Source: Pedobacter sp. N36a
Lineage (GTDB): Bacteria; Bacteroidota; Bacteroidia; Sphingobacteriales; Sphingobacteriaceae
Assembly: GCF_014472395.1 (NCBI RefSeq)
Contig: NZ_JACSZW010000001.1
Coordinates: 620,001 to 684,000, forward strand
DNA: 64,000 bases
Direction: 5' to 3'
A program made the position numbers and the translations under genes. Shown here in pieces: positions 29,146-37,266 of this stretch (position 1 is the stretch's first letter; each line of letters starts with the position of its first letter). Under the pieces are notes generated by a model. It had not been told where the DNA came from. It saw only the letters and a list, made by a program, of their open reading frames with translations, and did no database searches.

Positions 29146-29751
29146 TTACTTCCTGTTTATGGAGATAATGAAACCAGAAATCGCATCTTGAAGGATCATT
29201 TTCTTCGCAGCATCTGGTTTTCCTTCTTTTTGAATCATCTGAATAGAGACCAAACCATGAAGAATAGACAAATAAGTATGGTATTTTAAGAAGTAATCGG
29301 TTTCGGGATGACTGCTTTCCTCAATTGCGGTTTTGATGGTAGAAATCATCACGCTGGTTGCATTTTTCAATTCTTCGATTTCGTTTACACGATCGCAGGC
29401 AGGAATTCCCAAACCAAACATCAATTGATAATATTCTTTATGGTCAAATGCGAAATCCCAATAGGCATGGGCCATGGCTTCCAATTGCTCTGCTGGAACG
29501 GTATACTGGTCTTTAACCGTCTGCAAGGTATCCGCCAGTTTCTGGAAACCTTCTTTTGTAAACTCTAAAAGAATCGCCTCTTTGTTTTCAAAGTGATTGT
29601 AAATCACAGGAATGCTGTATTCTATGGCATCTGCGATTTTTCGGATAGATAAAGATTGCCAGCCATCAGAAATGACTTGCTGCCACGCTGCTTCTAAAAT
29701 ACTAGCCCTGAATTCTTCTCTCTGTCTGATTTTACGCTCTGCAATTCCCAT
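29146..29751 (-). CDS. TetR/AcrR family transcriptional regulator
   Basis: A 201-residue repressor. The N-terminal helix-turn-helix (~15-60) shows WQSLSIRKIADAIEYSIPVIYNHFENKEAILLEF, typical of TetR. The C-terminal ligand domain has a WHG-like (TetR_C_13/33) composition; the ligand is not predictable. A perfect 27-base palindrome 10 bases upstream (29761-29787) is the likely operator, so it should repress itself together with doxX and the lipoprotein downstream. Confidence 0.92.
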   Translation of the reverse strand: MGIAERKIRQREEFRASILEAAWQQVISDGWQSLSIRKIADAIEYSIPVIYNHFENKEAILLEFTKEGFQKLADTLQTVKDQYTVPAEQLEAMAHAYWDFAFDHKEYYQLMFGLGIPACDRVNEIEELKNATSVMISTIKTAIEESSHPETDYFLKYHTYLSILHGLVSIQMIQKEGKPDAAKKMILQDAISGFIISINRK

Positions 29752-29760
29752 ATCATGTAT

Positions 29761-29787
29761 ACTTTTGTTAACACCGTTAACAAAAGT
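29761..29787. promoter_or_regulatory. TetR-type operator palindrome
   Basis: ACTTTTGTTAAC-ACC-GTTAACAAAAGT: perfect 12-base arms around a three-base centre, directly upstream of the tetR start at 29751. Length and position fit TetR-family autoregulation. Confidence 0.75.
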
Positions 29788-29868
29788 AATGGGTAAATTA
29801 TATTTACAAAACTCTTTCCGCTATTCTGACTTAAATACAACAATCAGTAGAGACCACATAATGTACCT

Positions 29869-30465
29869 TTATTTATCCAGAATCAACCTAAAAGTCAGGT
29901 TGATCCTAGGCTCGGTTACTTTGACTGTTTTTGGCAAGCGATGCTCCCAATAATGCTGGGTTTCCCCTTTCATAATCAGCACACTCCCCCCAGTAAGGTC
30001 AATGGAAATGATCGGGAGTTTTTCTTTATACCTTCTAAATTGAAAAATTCTGTGGGCGCCAAAACTGACAGAAGCGATAAAAGGATATCTGCCCAGGCTT
30101 TTTTCATTATCTCTATGCCAGCCCATACTGTCGCTCCCATCCCGATAATGGTTCAGCAAACACACATTAAACTTCACTTGATAACGCGTTTCAATCCTTT
30201 CTTTTATCGCCAATAAAGCTTCCGTCCAGGGCAAAGCATCCATAGTGATACCAGAATAGCTATAACTCAGCTCCGGATCTCCATAAAAAGCGGTAAACCG
30301 CGGCTGTAAAACTGTTTTACCAAAAATCTGGATTGGTTCCTGTTTCCAGGCGATACCAGTGCTGAGTTCTTCAAAAAACACATTACTTTCTTCTTCCGTA
30401 AAAAAACCTGGAAGGAACAACGCTTCTCCCGGAATGGGAAGAAGGTTTACATGATCTCCGTACAT
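29869..30465 (-). CDS. alkB: AlkB-like 2-oxoglutarate/Fe(II) dioxygenase
   Basis: A 198-residue protein of the small AlkB type. It shows the iron ligands HRD (GWHRDNEKSLGRYPFIASVSFG) and the distal His in ETQHYWEHRLPKT, plus the 2-oxoglutarate-binding RINLTFR Arg. The family repairs 1-methyladenine and 3-methylcytosine in DNA or RNA by oxidative demethylation. The gene stands alone, divergent to the LytTR regulator. The upstream 293-base gap (30466-30758) holds the TAATCTTTACACAA motif and a hairpin at 30528. Confidence 0.92.
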   Translation of the reverse strand: MYGDHVNLLPIPGEALFLPGFFTEEESNVFFEELSTGIAWKQEPIQIFGKTVLQPRFTAFYGDPELSYSYSGITMDALPWTEALLAIKERIETRYQVKFNVCLLNHYRDGSDSMGWHRDNEKSLGRYPFIASVSFGAHRIFQFRRYKEKLPIISIDLTGGSVLIMKGETQHYWEHRLPKTVKVTEPRINLTFRLILDK

Positions 30466-30527
30466 CGAGTGTGATAAGCTAAATTTATTTAAAGATAACT
30501 CAATTTAAAATAATCTTTACACAATAA

Positions 30528-30565
30528 TGCAGATGGAAAACACCGAAGTATTTTAACCATCTGCA
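30528..30565. repeat. hairpin in the alkB / lytTR divergent region
   Basis: TGCAGATGG (30528-30536) and CCATCTGCA (30557-30565) are exact 9-base inverted repeats, extended by AAAA/TTTT with a two-base bulge. It may act as an operator or as the end of an untranslated leader. Confidence 0.45.
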
Positions 30566-30758
30566 ATTCTTCCCCCCACGTATCCGCTCTCAAAAATCTG
30601 TCTGATCTGATCGATTCAGTAAGACAAAATTAAATAGGTTTAGCGCTTGGGGAAAGTAAGAATAGATAGAAAGGCATCATCGATCGTTAAACGAGCAAAA
30701 AAACACTTTCATTTTTTGATCATTAATAACTATTTTGAACCAGGTTAACTACACGCTC

Positions 30759-31454
30759 ATGAATTGCCTTATCGTTGACGATCATAGAATTGCCCGAACT
30801 ACGCTCAAAAAACTGATCAGTTTGGACAACTCACTTATACTTGCTGGGGAATGCAGCACTGCCGAAGAAGCTTATAATAAAATTATCCATGATCCTATTG
30901 ACCTTCTGTTTCTGGACATTGAGATGCCCGGAATGACTGGAATGGAATTGGTAAAAAGCCTTGGAAAAAGTAGTCCAATGATTATTTTTACCACGTCAGA
31001 TCGGGATTATGCGGCCGATGCCTTCGACCTTAATGTGATTGATTTTATGATTAAACCTGTGAGTCCGGTCAGGTTTCTTCAATCAATGGAACGCTTGCGG
31101 GAGTTTGTCAAGACCAGAACATCCAAAACTATGATCAGAGATAAGGACTATATTTTCATCAGAGATTCGAATACGATCAGAAGGTTAGCACTCGATCAGG
31201 TTTTATTTCTGGAGGCACAGGGTGATTACGTCAAAATATACGTCAGAGACCATACCTACCTCATTCATTCGACACTGAAATCGGTGGTTGATAAACTGCC
31301 CGACAGTGTCTTTATTAGAGTCCACCGTTCCTTTATTGTTAATGTTAGTAAAATAGATACGCTAGAAGGCAGCACTTTAGTGCTGGATAAAAACTTTGTT
31401 CCAGTTTCCGATGCGTACCGAGCTTCTTTAAATAAACGCATGCAAATTTTATAA
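30759..31454 (+). CDS. LytTR-family response regulator
   Basis: The ATG at 30759 is used, not the upstream TTG at 30735, because the receiver domain begins directly with NCLIVDDH. The receiver domain (~1-120) has phospho-acceptor Asp53 in LFLDIEMPG and Lys in MIKPVSP. The LytTR DNA-binding domain (~135-230) shows EAQGDYVKIYV and FIRVHRSFIVN. No sensor kinase adjoins; instead an Hpt protein gene follows 54 bases later. Target genes unknown. Confidence 0.93.
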   Translation: MNCLIVDDHRIARTTLKKLISLDNSLILAGECSTAEEAYNKIIHDPIDLLFLDIEMPGMTGMELVKSLGKSSPMIIFTTSDRDYAADAFDLNVIDFMIKPVSPVRFLQSMERLREFVKTRTSKTMIRDKDYIFIRDSNTIRRLALDQVLFLEAQGDYVKIYVRDHTYLIHSTLKSVVDKLPDSVFIRVHRSFIVNVSKIDTLEGSTLVLDKNFVPVSDAYRASLNKRMQIL

Positions 31455-31508
31455 ATCAGGAACTGGCTTATTTTTTGCTTGTAATGGTTAATTATCGCAA
31501 CTCAACAA

Positions 31509-31883
31509 ATGCCTCGACTTAAGTCCTATACCGCTCCAGACTACGAATATATAGACCTCAGCTATATTGAAGCCCTTAGTAATGGGGACCTAGCCTTTGA
31601 AAAAGAAATTGTAGAAATTTTTATTGATCAAATTCTCGAGGACCTCAATTTATTGAATACTAATTTCAATGAGGGTAATTTTAATCAACTGAAACAAAGT
31701 GCCCATTATATGCTGCCCAGTATCTCCATTCTTGGTTTAGAAAACAGGCTAAAAACTGAACTTGAAGCCCTGGATGCTTTAGATGCTCCTTATAAAATTC
31801 TTAAAAAACATGTACATACCATTACCACGGTATGCAATAAGGCTAGGAAGGAAGCAATTTCCTTAGTGCATACCTTAAGTTAG
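31509..31883 (+). CDS. Hpt-domain-like phosphotransfer protein
   Basis: A 124-residue all-helical protein. LKQSAHYMLPSISILGLENRLKTE fits the Hpt helix with the phospho-acceptor His near residue 66, but the usual Lys-Gly after it is replaced by Leu-Pro. Hpt proteins shuttle phosphate between a hybrid kinase and a response regulator. The LytTR regulator just upstream is the natural partner; the kinase must be elsewhere. Retention of the His argues that it is still active. Confidence 0.65.
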   Translation: MPRLKSYTAPDYEYIDLSYIEALSNGDLAFEKEIVEIFIDQILEDLNLLNTNFNEGNFNQLKQSAHYMLPSISILGLENRLKTELEALDALDAPYKILKKHVHTITTVCNKARKEAISLVHTLS

Positions 31884-31899
31884 TCCTTATCATAAATGA

Positions 31900-32676
31900 T
31901 CAATTGAAAAGTTGCTGTTCCTCTGTGTAATAAGTCTTTCTGGCGCCACTTTTATGGATGAGGATGTCTGCACCAGTTGGACTTTTGGGGTTGTGCTGTG
32001 TATGTACTTTCAGAAAATCTCTGAACTCTCCTGTTATGCTTCCCGGATGTGCTTTTCTGATTTCCTTTATCGCATCTGTCAGCACTTCATGGATAACATG
32101 ATGTAAATCTTTAACCTTTTCTTCCGGAATCTTTCCTGCAATAGAAAAGGGAGAAATCCTGGCTTTCCATAAGATCTCATCGGCGTAAGCATTGCCTATT
32201 CCTCTGATTTGATGCTGATCTAATAATACTCCTTTAATACCTGCTTTTTTTCCTTTTAGATGTTCCTTTAAAAACTCCGGTGTTACTTTACTGTCCAGCG
32301 CATCCGGAGCAGCTGAAGGCTCTGGATTCAGGGTTGCTGCTGCAATCTTTTGCGGATCTGACATCACTAAACCAAGATCTCCCTCAAAATAAAGTTCGAT
32401 CACCGGATATTTAATCTGATGAATTTCTTCAAAAAAATGCAATTGCCCTCTTAACATCAGGTGTAAGGCCAACACATCTTTTTCAAAGTTAAAATGAAGT
32501 TCCTTCCCGGAACGCGTCACCGATTTCAGCAGTTGTCCGTTCAGTACCTCCCTCAATTCTTCAGGAGTTACATTTAATTTTTTATCATTGGGCACTTGTA
32601 CTGTGATCAACTTTTTACCGGCAAAGGCTTCATTAAGGTTTGCACTGAATACTTCTAAATCTGGTAATTCTGGCAT
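31900..32676 (-). CDS. Fpg/Nei-family DNA glycosylase, zincless
   Basis: The start chosen is the ATG at 32676, because family catalysis needs the mature N-terminus Pro-Glu; the protein then begins PELPDLE. It is 258 residues long with the central helix-two-turn-helix GIGNAYADEILWKARISPF. The C-terminal zinc finger of normal Fpg (four Cys) is absent: the corresponding segment HTQHNPKSPTGADILIHKSGARKTYYTEEQQ has no Cys, like the zincless finger of NEIL1. It should remove oxidised bases from DNA and nick the backbone. Confidence 0.88.
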   Translation of the reverse strand: MPELPDLEVFSANLNEAFAGKKLITVQVPNDKKLNVTPEELREVLNGQLLKSVTRSGKELHFNFEKDVLALHLMLRGQLHFFEEIHQIKYPVIELYFEGDLGLVMSDPQKIAAATLNPEPSAAPDALDSKVTPEFLKEHLKGKKAGIKGVLLDQHQIRGIGNAYADEILWKARISPFSIAGKIPEEKVKDLHHVIHEVLTDAIKEIRKAHPGSITGEFRDFLKVHTQHNPKSPTGADILIHKSGARKTYYTEEQQLFN

Positions 32677-32744
32677 AATAAAGAGTTCAAAAATGAGCAT
32701 ACATTTATGAGATTAAAACAATTCAAAACGTTGATAGTTTGCGT

Positions 32745-33854
32745 TTACTCTTGTTCGGCCTTGATTATTTTCCGAAGTCCGGTATTGAGCTGATCAGGTG
32801 CCAAACCAAATTCTTGCTGGAAGATCTCATTCAAGCTTTCGTAAGACATCATTTTCTTCAAACCTGCTATCCCTCCTTTTTTAAATGCGATGCGACATAG
32901 CATGCCTTGTATGGCACTATCTGGATTGGTGAAATTATCCATCTGCCAGAAGTCTTCCAATTTATTTAAATCTATCTCCGGATGCTGGATCAAATAAGTA
33001 TTCAGACGTTTCAAATGCCAGGAGAGCTGCTGTCCTAAAGATCCGCCATAAAAAACAGCTAATCCTTCCTGCAAAGGGGATTTTGGATACTTATGATTGA
33101 GATAAATGTGCACCACTTCATGAAAATAGTTCTCTCCCCAGCCAGAACAATATACCAGATTGTCTACATGATCAGAAATACCAGATGGCTTATCCGCATT
33201 GCCCATTCCAATACTATAATCGAAGCCTCTTAGCCTTCCTATTTCCTCATTTGTAGCTGCAAAGTAATAGGTAATTGGAATAGAACCCAATCCCCATTCC
33301 TTTTCTAGTTTTTTAATCTGCAGCTGCAGGCTGTCTGCTTTTTTCTGGTTAAAAGTATGGTAAGGGGCGTAGTGATAGGTAATATTCCTGACTACTTTTG
33401 TCTTCCAGTCCTTCGAGTTCAGGGCTACCGGGTTTATAAAATATGGCTGCCCTTTGTCATCAAATTTCACATAGTGATTGGTGATGCATAGCGTGGTAAT
33501 GTTCTTTGCAGTATCCAGCCAGCTGAATTGTGTTTTAAGTTGAACGTAATCTTTGCTGGGCTTAATGTACAAAATCAAGTGTTTATCGGCCATTTTATAA
33601 GTCGGATAATCACTACTGATCGCATAAATCATCTGGTCAGGGATTTTGTATTGCTGCTGGTCTGCCAGGGACCAATATTTCTTAAAATCTGGTAATCCAT
33701 TTTTTTTAAACTCGTCCAAATATCCCTGGTAAAACCGAAGTGCAGACTTCACCTCTAGATTTAGCGTATCCACGCCTGGATTAATATTCAGCTGTGCTTT
33801 AGCTAAAAAACTAGTACCTAACCATACGATCAGTACTAACAAAGAGTTGCGCAT
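32745..33854 (-). CDS. exported putative zinc metallopeptidase (HExxH)
   Basis: A 369-residue protein with an N-terminal signal (VWLGTSFLAKAQ). The motif HEVVH lies near residue 247 (ENYFHEVVHIYLNHKYP) with a likely third ligand in PLQEGLAVFYGG, the gluzincin/MA-clan layout. The N-terminal ~230 residues are not recognised. Probably a periplasmic or secreted peptidase, possibly non-classical. It is monocistronic, and the stem at 33920 terminates the opposing remnant transcript. Confidence 0.65.
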   Translation of the reverse strand: MRNSLLVLIVWLGTSFLAKAQLNINPGVDTLNLEVKSALRFYQGYLDEFKKNGLPDFKKYWSLADQQQYKIPDQMIYAISSDYPTYKMADKHLILYIKPSKDYVQLKTQFSWLDTAKNITTLCITNHYVKFDDKGQPYFINPVALNSKDWKTKVVRNITYHYAPYHTFNQKKADSLQLQIKKLEKEWGLGSIPITYYFAATNEEIGRLRGFDYSIGMGNADKPSGISDHVDNLVYCSGWGENYFHEVVHIYLNHKYPKSPLQEGLAVFYGGSLGQQLSWHLKRLNTYLIQHPEIDLNKLEDFWQMDNFTNPDSAIQGMLCRIAFKKGGIAGLKKMMSYESLNEIFQQEFGLAPDQLNTGLRKIIKAEQE

Positions 33855-33919
33855 AAAAAATGGATTAAGAGATCACTAAACTATACGCAAATTATAAAAA
33901 TATTAAAGACTTATAAACT

Positions 33920-33952
33920 AAAAACCCTACCTGTCGAACAGGTAGGGTTTTT
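33920..33952. terminator. strong terminator hairpin
   Basis: AAAAACCCTACCTGT (33920-33934) and ACAGGTAGGGTTTTT (33938-33952) are perfect 15-base arms with a CGA loop. On the minus strand it follows the stop at 33961 of the broken gene fragment, so it is that lost gene's own terminator. Confidence 0.85.
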
Positions 33953-33960
33953 ATAAGCAG

Positions 33961-34182
33961 CTAAATCAGGTTCCAGTCTACCGGATCTTTTAAATTGGTT
34001 TTACCGGCAACCACTGCTACTTTATTCTTTCCTTTTTGAAGTTTCACATCTTCAAAGATGTAATGGACCTTGGTGGTCCCTTTTTTACACCAGTAATCTT
34101 CCCCTAGCGTCTCTTCCATCACCGAATGCGAATAATCGAACTTGCGGCCACAAGTGTCATATAGTTTTATGGCGTCGAAATT
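33961..34182 (-). pseudogene. C-terminal fragment of a lost secreted (GH2-like?) enzyme
   Basis: A 74-codon open frame with no start codon of its own, ending at TAG (33961) and followed by a strong terminator. The text LYDTCGRKFDYSHSVMEETLGEDYW and FEDVKLQKGKNKVAVVAGK...DPVDWNL looks like the last beta domain of a polysaccharide-degrading enzyme such as GH2; the family is uncertain. It begins abruptly at the point where the dnaE fragment ends, so a deletion joined the two genes. Confidence 0.5.
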
Positions 34183-34369
34183 CTATTCTTCCAATCGGCT
34201 TAATCCCTTTTTCATCACAGATACGTATAAATTCCATGATACCAGTAGAACTATTGATATCCGTGAGCACCAATTGAGTGATGCCCAGGGACAGTGCTTC
34301 TGCGGTCAATTTAGGAATAGACATCGTTCCGTAACGCAGGCTATATTGAGAATGGACATTCAAATACAT
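34157..34369 (-). pseudogene. N-terminal remnant of DNA polymerase III alpha (dnaE2-type)
   Basis: About 66 residues match the PHP-domain start of Bacteroidota DnaE: NVHSQYSLRYGT, ALSLGITQLVLTDINSSTG and CDEKGIKPIG. A full protein has about 1000 residues; here the frame stops after GRIEFRR and passes into unrelated sequence. The gene lay directly after dinB, the usual SOS translesion cassette order in this phylum. Confidence 0.8.
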
Positions 34370-34372
34370 GGC

Positions 34373-34886
34373 CTATAAATCTATATTCAACGTAGAGGCC
34401 AGTTTAATCGCTTGATCTCCAAATCGATTCCGAATTTTGTCTAATGCCTGATACAGGCGATATTGTTCCTGAGATTCAGTATATAAATCAATCTGTTCAT
34501 GGCCGGTTAACAGGTTAGACAACCGTACACCAACCAGACGCAGCAACATCCGTTTTTGATACAGTTGGCGAAACAATTCTTTGGCTTTATATTAATGGAA
34601 CACGCTCCCTCAAGATCTCCGTAATTTCAAAGGAAGCTTTAGAATAAGCATCCATATTCCCTTTCAAAAAAATCGCATGCGGGCAAAGCATTTTTGCCAT
34701 TCGGGAACTCATGGCAGCATTTACCCAAAACTTTCTAGCTTCATAACTACAGGAAGCCACTACCCCACGATCGCAAGTCCCGCCAATAATGACCGGTTTT
34801 CCAATTAAACTGGGATCTTTTTTCACCTTCACTGACACGAAAAAGGCATCCTGATCCCTGTGGATGATGTGTTTGTTTGAAGTCAT
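34373..34886 (-). pseudogene. broken DNA polymerase IV (dinB)
   Basis: The first ~99 residues of a DinB/Y-family polymerase (start MTSNKHIIH at 34886; DQDAFFVSV, GGTCDRGVVASCSYEARKF) stop at TAA near 34590. A second piece in another frame (34576-34373; KAKELFRQLYQKRMLLRLVGVRLSNLL) is the little-finger C-terminus. About 190 residues, including the catalytic Asp-Glu of the SxDE motif, are missing, so the gene cannot be active. Point changes within the remains (SSRM for PSRM) suggest that decay is not recent. Confidence 0.85.
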
Positions 34887-34907
34887 GAAATATTTTTTTG
34901 ATACCCA

Positions 34908-34915
34908 CAAAGTTA
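34908..34915 (-). promoter_or_regulatory. -7 box of the dead dinB cassette
   Basis: On the minus strand TAACTTTG matches TAnnTTTG exactly, 22 bases before the dinB start codon. A related block (TAGTTTTGTGGATAC) lies about 58 bases upstream and may be a duplicated operator. Confidence 0.4.
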
Positions 34916-35129
34916 TACTAAAATATTTACTATTTTAATTGTTCTACTAACTATATTAGTATCCACAAAACTAGTAAGGTTCCTTTATTCAGCGATTGTT
35001 TGCTTAAAATGGTCTTTGGTGGAATGGTACTAGCTACTGATCAATTACTTTTCTCCGACTTAGCGAATGCTGGTATTTTAGTGACCATCAAGAACTGTTA
35101 TCCTAAAAAGCATACTAAATTATCATTCT

Positions 35130-35273
35130 ATGAACCGATTAAACATTATGACACATTTAACTGTCGATTTCTATTTTTGGTTGTTCAGCTGTTTATTAAT
35201 CACCGCGCTGCTGCTCCTCATTTTCCTGACCCATATTTTAAAAATCATTGCTAAACCTAAGCAGCCCTGTTAA
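35130..35273 (+). CDS. possible 47-residue membrane peptide
   Basis: ATG at 35130 to TAA at 35273. A polar start (MNRLNIMTHLTVD) is followed by a hydrophobic helix (FYFWLFSCLLITALLLLIFL) and a basic tail (KIIAKPKQPC), the layout of a small inner-membrane protein. A weak stem (CCTTAAA/TTTAAGG, 35297-35315) followed by TATTTTT comes right after it and could terminate it. There is no clear ribosome site. A later Met (residue 7) is an alternative start. Confidence 0.35.
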   Translation: MNRLNIMTHLTVDFYFWLFSCLLITALLLLIFLTHILKIIAKPKQPC

Positions 35274-35340
35274 AAACACAGGAAGCACTGCTGCAACCTT
35301 AAAAGATCTTTAAGGGTATTTTTGGACGGGGTACATTCAT

Positions 35341-35378
35341 AAAAAGGGCCAGAAATCGTTAAATTTCCAGCCCTTTAA
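35341..35378 (-). terminator. terminator after the first fucosidase
   Basis: AAAGGGC (35343-35349) and GCCCTTT (35370-35376) pair, with extra pairing of GAAAT and ATTTC inside. On the minus strand the stem is followed by TTTTTATG. Confidence 0.7.
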
Positions 35379-35401
35379 TATCATTTATAAAATACCTTCC
35401 T

Positions 35402-37207
35402 TTACATTGGAATCAGCGTAATGCTGCTAATTTCAGCCATCGACTGGCCTTTTATCGTTAAAATTTTCAGCTGTAACCTCAGCGATTCTGCTCCGATTGC
35501 TTGCTGAGAAATATCAATTACACCTGCCTCGACGTCTTTGAAACCAGGAGTCTCTGAGCTAGGAAGGGTATAATTTAAGGTGTTTTTTTCCAGAGCAATA
35601 TTCAGGTCTCCACCAGTATTTGCATTTTCAAAGTAATTGACCATTACTTTATACTTACCTGGGCGCTGAACTTTCATATCCCAATGCGCGGCATCTGATT
35701 TATTGGTCCAGAAAGCGATGGTATTTGGTCTGTTAGGATCATGTGTGGATGCTCCTTTCAATTTAATTCCTCCATTTCCAGTCAGCTGTGCCTGGTTTGC
35801 AGTGAGTACAATCCTGCCATCCGACAATGAGCTTACGCGGTTATTCAATGCTTTTGGTGCTCCTTTGACTTCTAGCACCAGCACCATTGGTTTAGGGCCT
35901 GAAAAGTCTGCCGGCAATTGAACTACCTTTCCTTTGGCAGTTGTTTTTACTGCTAATGTTTTTCCTTTAGCGCCTAAGATATAGGCTTTAGCAACCGTAT
36001 TAGAGAGAGGTACTTCTAAAGCCCCATCTTTTGGTGCATCAAACACTTCCAGGTAAAGTTTCCCTGCTTTCTGTGTGGCATACCCCCATTCTAAAGGCTG
36101 GAATGGACTTGCTGTAGTTCCATAAACCGCTTCATTGTTGACCTTCATCCAGGCTCCGATTTGCTTTAAGATCGCCACTGCCGGCTCAGGAATTACTCCT
36201 TCCGCATCTGGGCCTACATTTAAAAGGAAGTTCCCTCCTTTACTCACAGTTTCGATAAACAGGCGCATCATCTTATCATAAGATTTCCAATTTTTATCAT
36301 GTGCGCTATAGCCGTAACTCTCATTGGTGGTATGGCTCACTTCCCAGTTCATCCCAGGCAATCCTGTTGGTGGAACATATTTTTCTGGTGTTCCCATATC
36401 TCCATTTTTATTCTCCAGGCCATCCCAGAAGCGATTATTCACCAGGATACCCGGCTGCCATTTGATCAGGTCAGTTAGGATGCGTTTGGTGCCCCAGGTT
36501 TCTCCCTGTCGGTTTTTTGAGCTGAAATCCAACCAAAGAATATCCATTTTACCGTAGTTATTGGCCAGTTCTTTAATTTGTCCGTACAGGTAATCTTTAT
36601 ACACCTCATAGTTGGGATTTTCCTTAGGAGCATTCGCGACAAACTTATCGTAAGAATCAGGGTGCTGCCAATCCAAAAGAGAATAGTAAGCGCCAATTTT
36701 CAGGCCTTCTTTTTTAAATGCTGCCACCGTTTCTCCATATAAATCTCTTCCTTTCGGGGAGACATTGGTGCCTCCGGTAATGCTGTTATTTAGGGAATAA
36801 GGTTGTTTACTGTTGAAGATGCTAAATCCTTCATGGTGTCTGGAAGTGATCACCATATATTTCATTCCTGCTTCTTTGGCCAATGCGGCCCAATCCGCAG
36901 CATTAAATTTTGAGGCGGTAAACTTTGGTTTCAGCTCCTCTGCATATTCTTTACTGGGCACCTGTGCCCAGGTCTGGATCCATTCGGCATAATGCTGCGG
37001 ATATTGTTTACCCTTCCAGGAACCACCGGCAGCACTGTATAAACCCCAATGAATAAACATTCCAAAGCGGGCATCATTGAACCACTTCATCCGCTGATCT
37101 TTTGTTTCTACCCAGCCTGGCACCCCTTCATAGGGTTTCGGTTCTTCCTGGGCAATTACCCTTCCTACTGTTAAAAGCAGCATGAGCATTACAATTACCT
37201 TTTTCAT
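35402..37207 (-). CDS. GH29 alpha-L-fucosidase with C-terminal beta domain
   Basis: A 601-residue secreted enzyme (signal ending VIAQEE). The GH29 barrel (~20-350) shows WFNDARFGMFIHWGLYSAAGG, YMVITSRHHEGFSIF and the nucleophile region MDILWLDFSSK; ETVSKGGNFLLNVGPDAEG is another GH29 hallmark. The C-terminus (~360-600) holds two beta-rich domains that include a CBM-like segment (AAHWDMKVQRPGKYKVMVNYF). It hydrolyses terminal alpha-L-fucose from glycans, in the periplasm or outside. Monocistronic with its own terminator. Confidence 0.95.
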   Translation of the reverse strand: MKKVIVMLMLLLTVGRVIAQEEPKPYEGVPGWVETKDQRMKWFNDARFGMFIHWGLYSAAGGSWKGKQYPQHYAEWIQTWAQVPSKEYAEELKPKFTASKFNAADWAALAKEAGMKYMVITSRHHEGFSIFNSKQPYSLNNSITGGTNVSPKGRDLYGETVAAFKKEGLKIGAYYSLLDWQHPDSYDKFVANAPKENPNYEVYKDYLYGQIKELANNYGKMDILWLDFSSKNRQGETWGTKRILTDLIKWQPGILVNNRFWDGLENKNGDMGTPEKYVPPTGLPGMNWEVSHTTNESYGYSAHDKNWKSYDKMMRLFIETVSKGGNFLLNVGPDAEGVIPEPAVAILKQIGAWMKVNNEAVYGTTASPFQPLEWGYATQKAGKLYLEVFDAPKDGALEVPLSNTVAKAYILGAKGKTLAVKTTAKGKVVQLPADFSGPKPMVLVLEVKGAPKALNNRVSSLSDGRIVLTANQAQLTGNGGIKLKGASTHDPNRPNTIAFWTNKSDAAHWDMKVQRPGKYKVMVNYFENANTGGDLNIALEKNTLNYTLPSSETPGFKDVEAGVIDISQQAIGAESLRLQLKILTIKGQSMAEISSITLIPM

Positions 37208-37266
37208 TGATGTGTTTGTGTTTAGTTTCTCAGGTTCCTTACCAACCTGGTTGTTGTTTAAGTTTT

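Noticed and set aside
35000..35254. 84-codon plus-strand frame in the gap right of the dinB remnant
   Set aside because: Composition and lack of any family pattern make it look non-coding; only the inner 47-codon frame in another phase has a sensible membrane layout.
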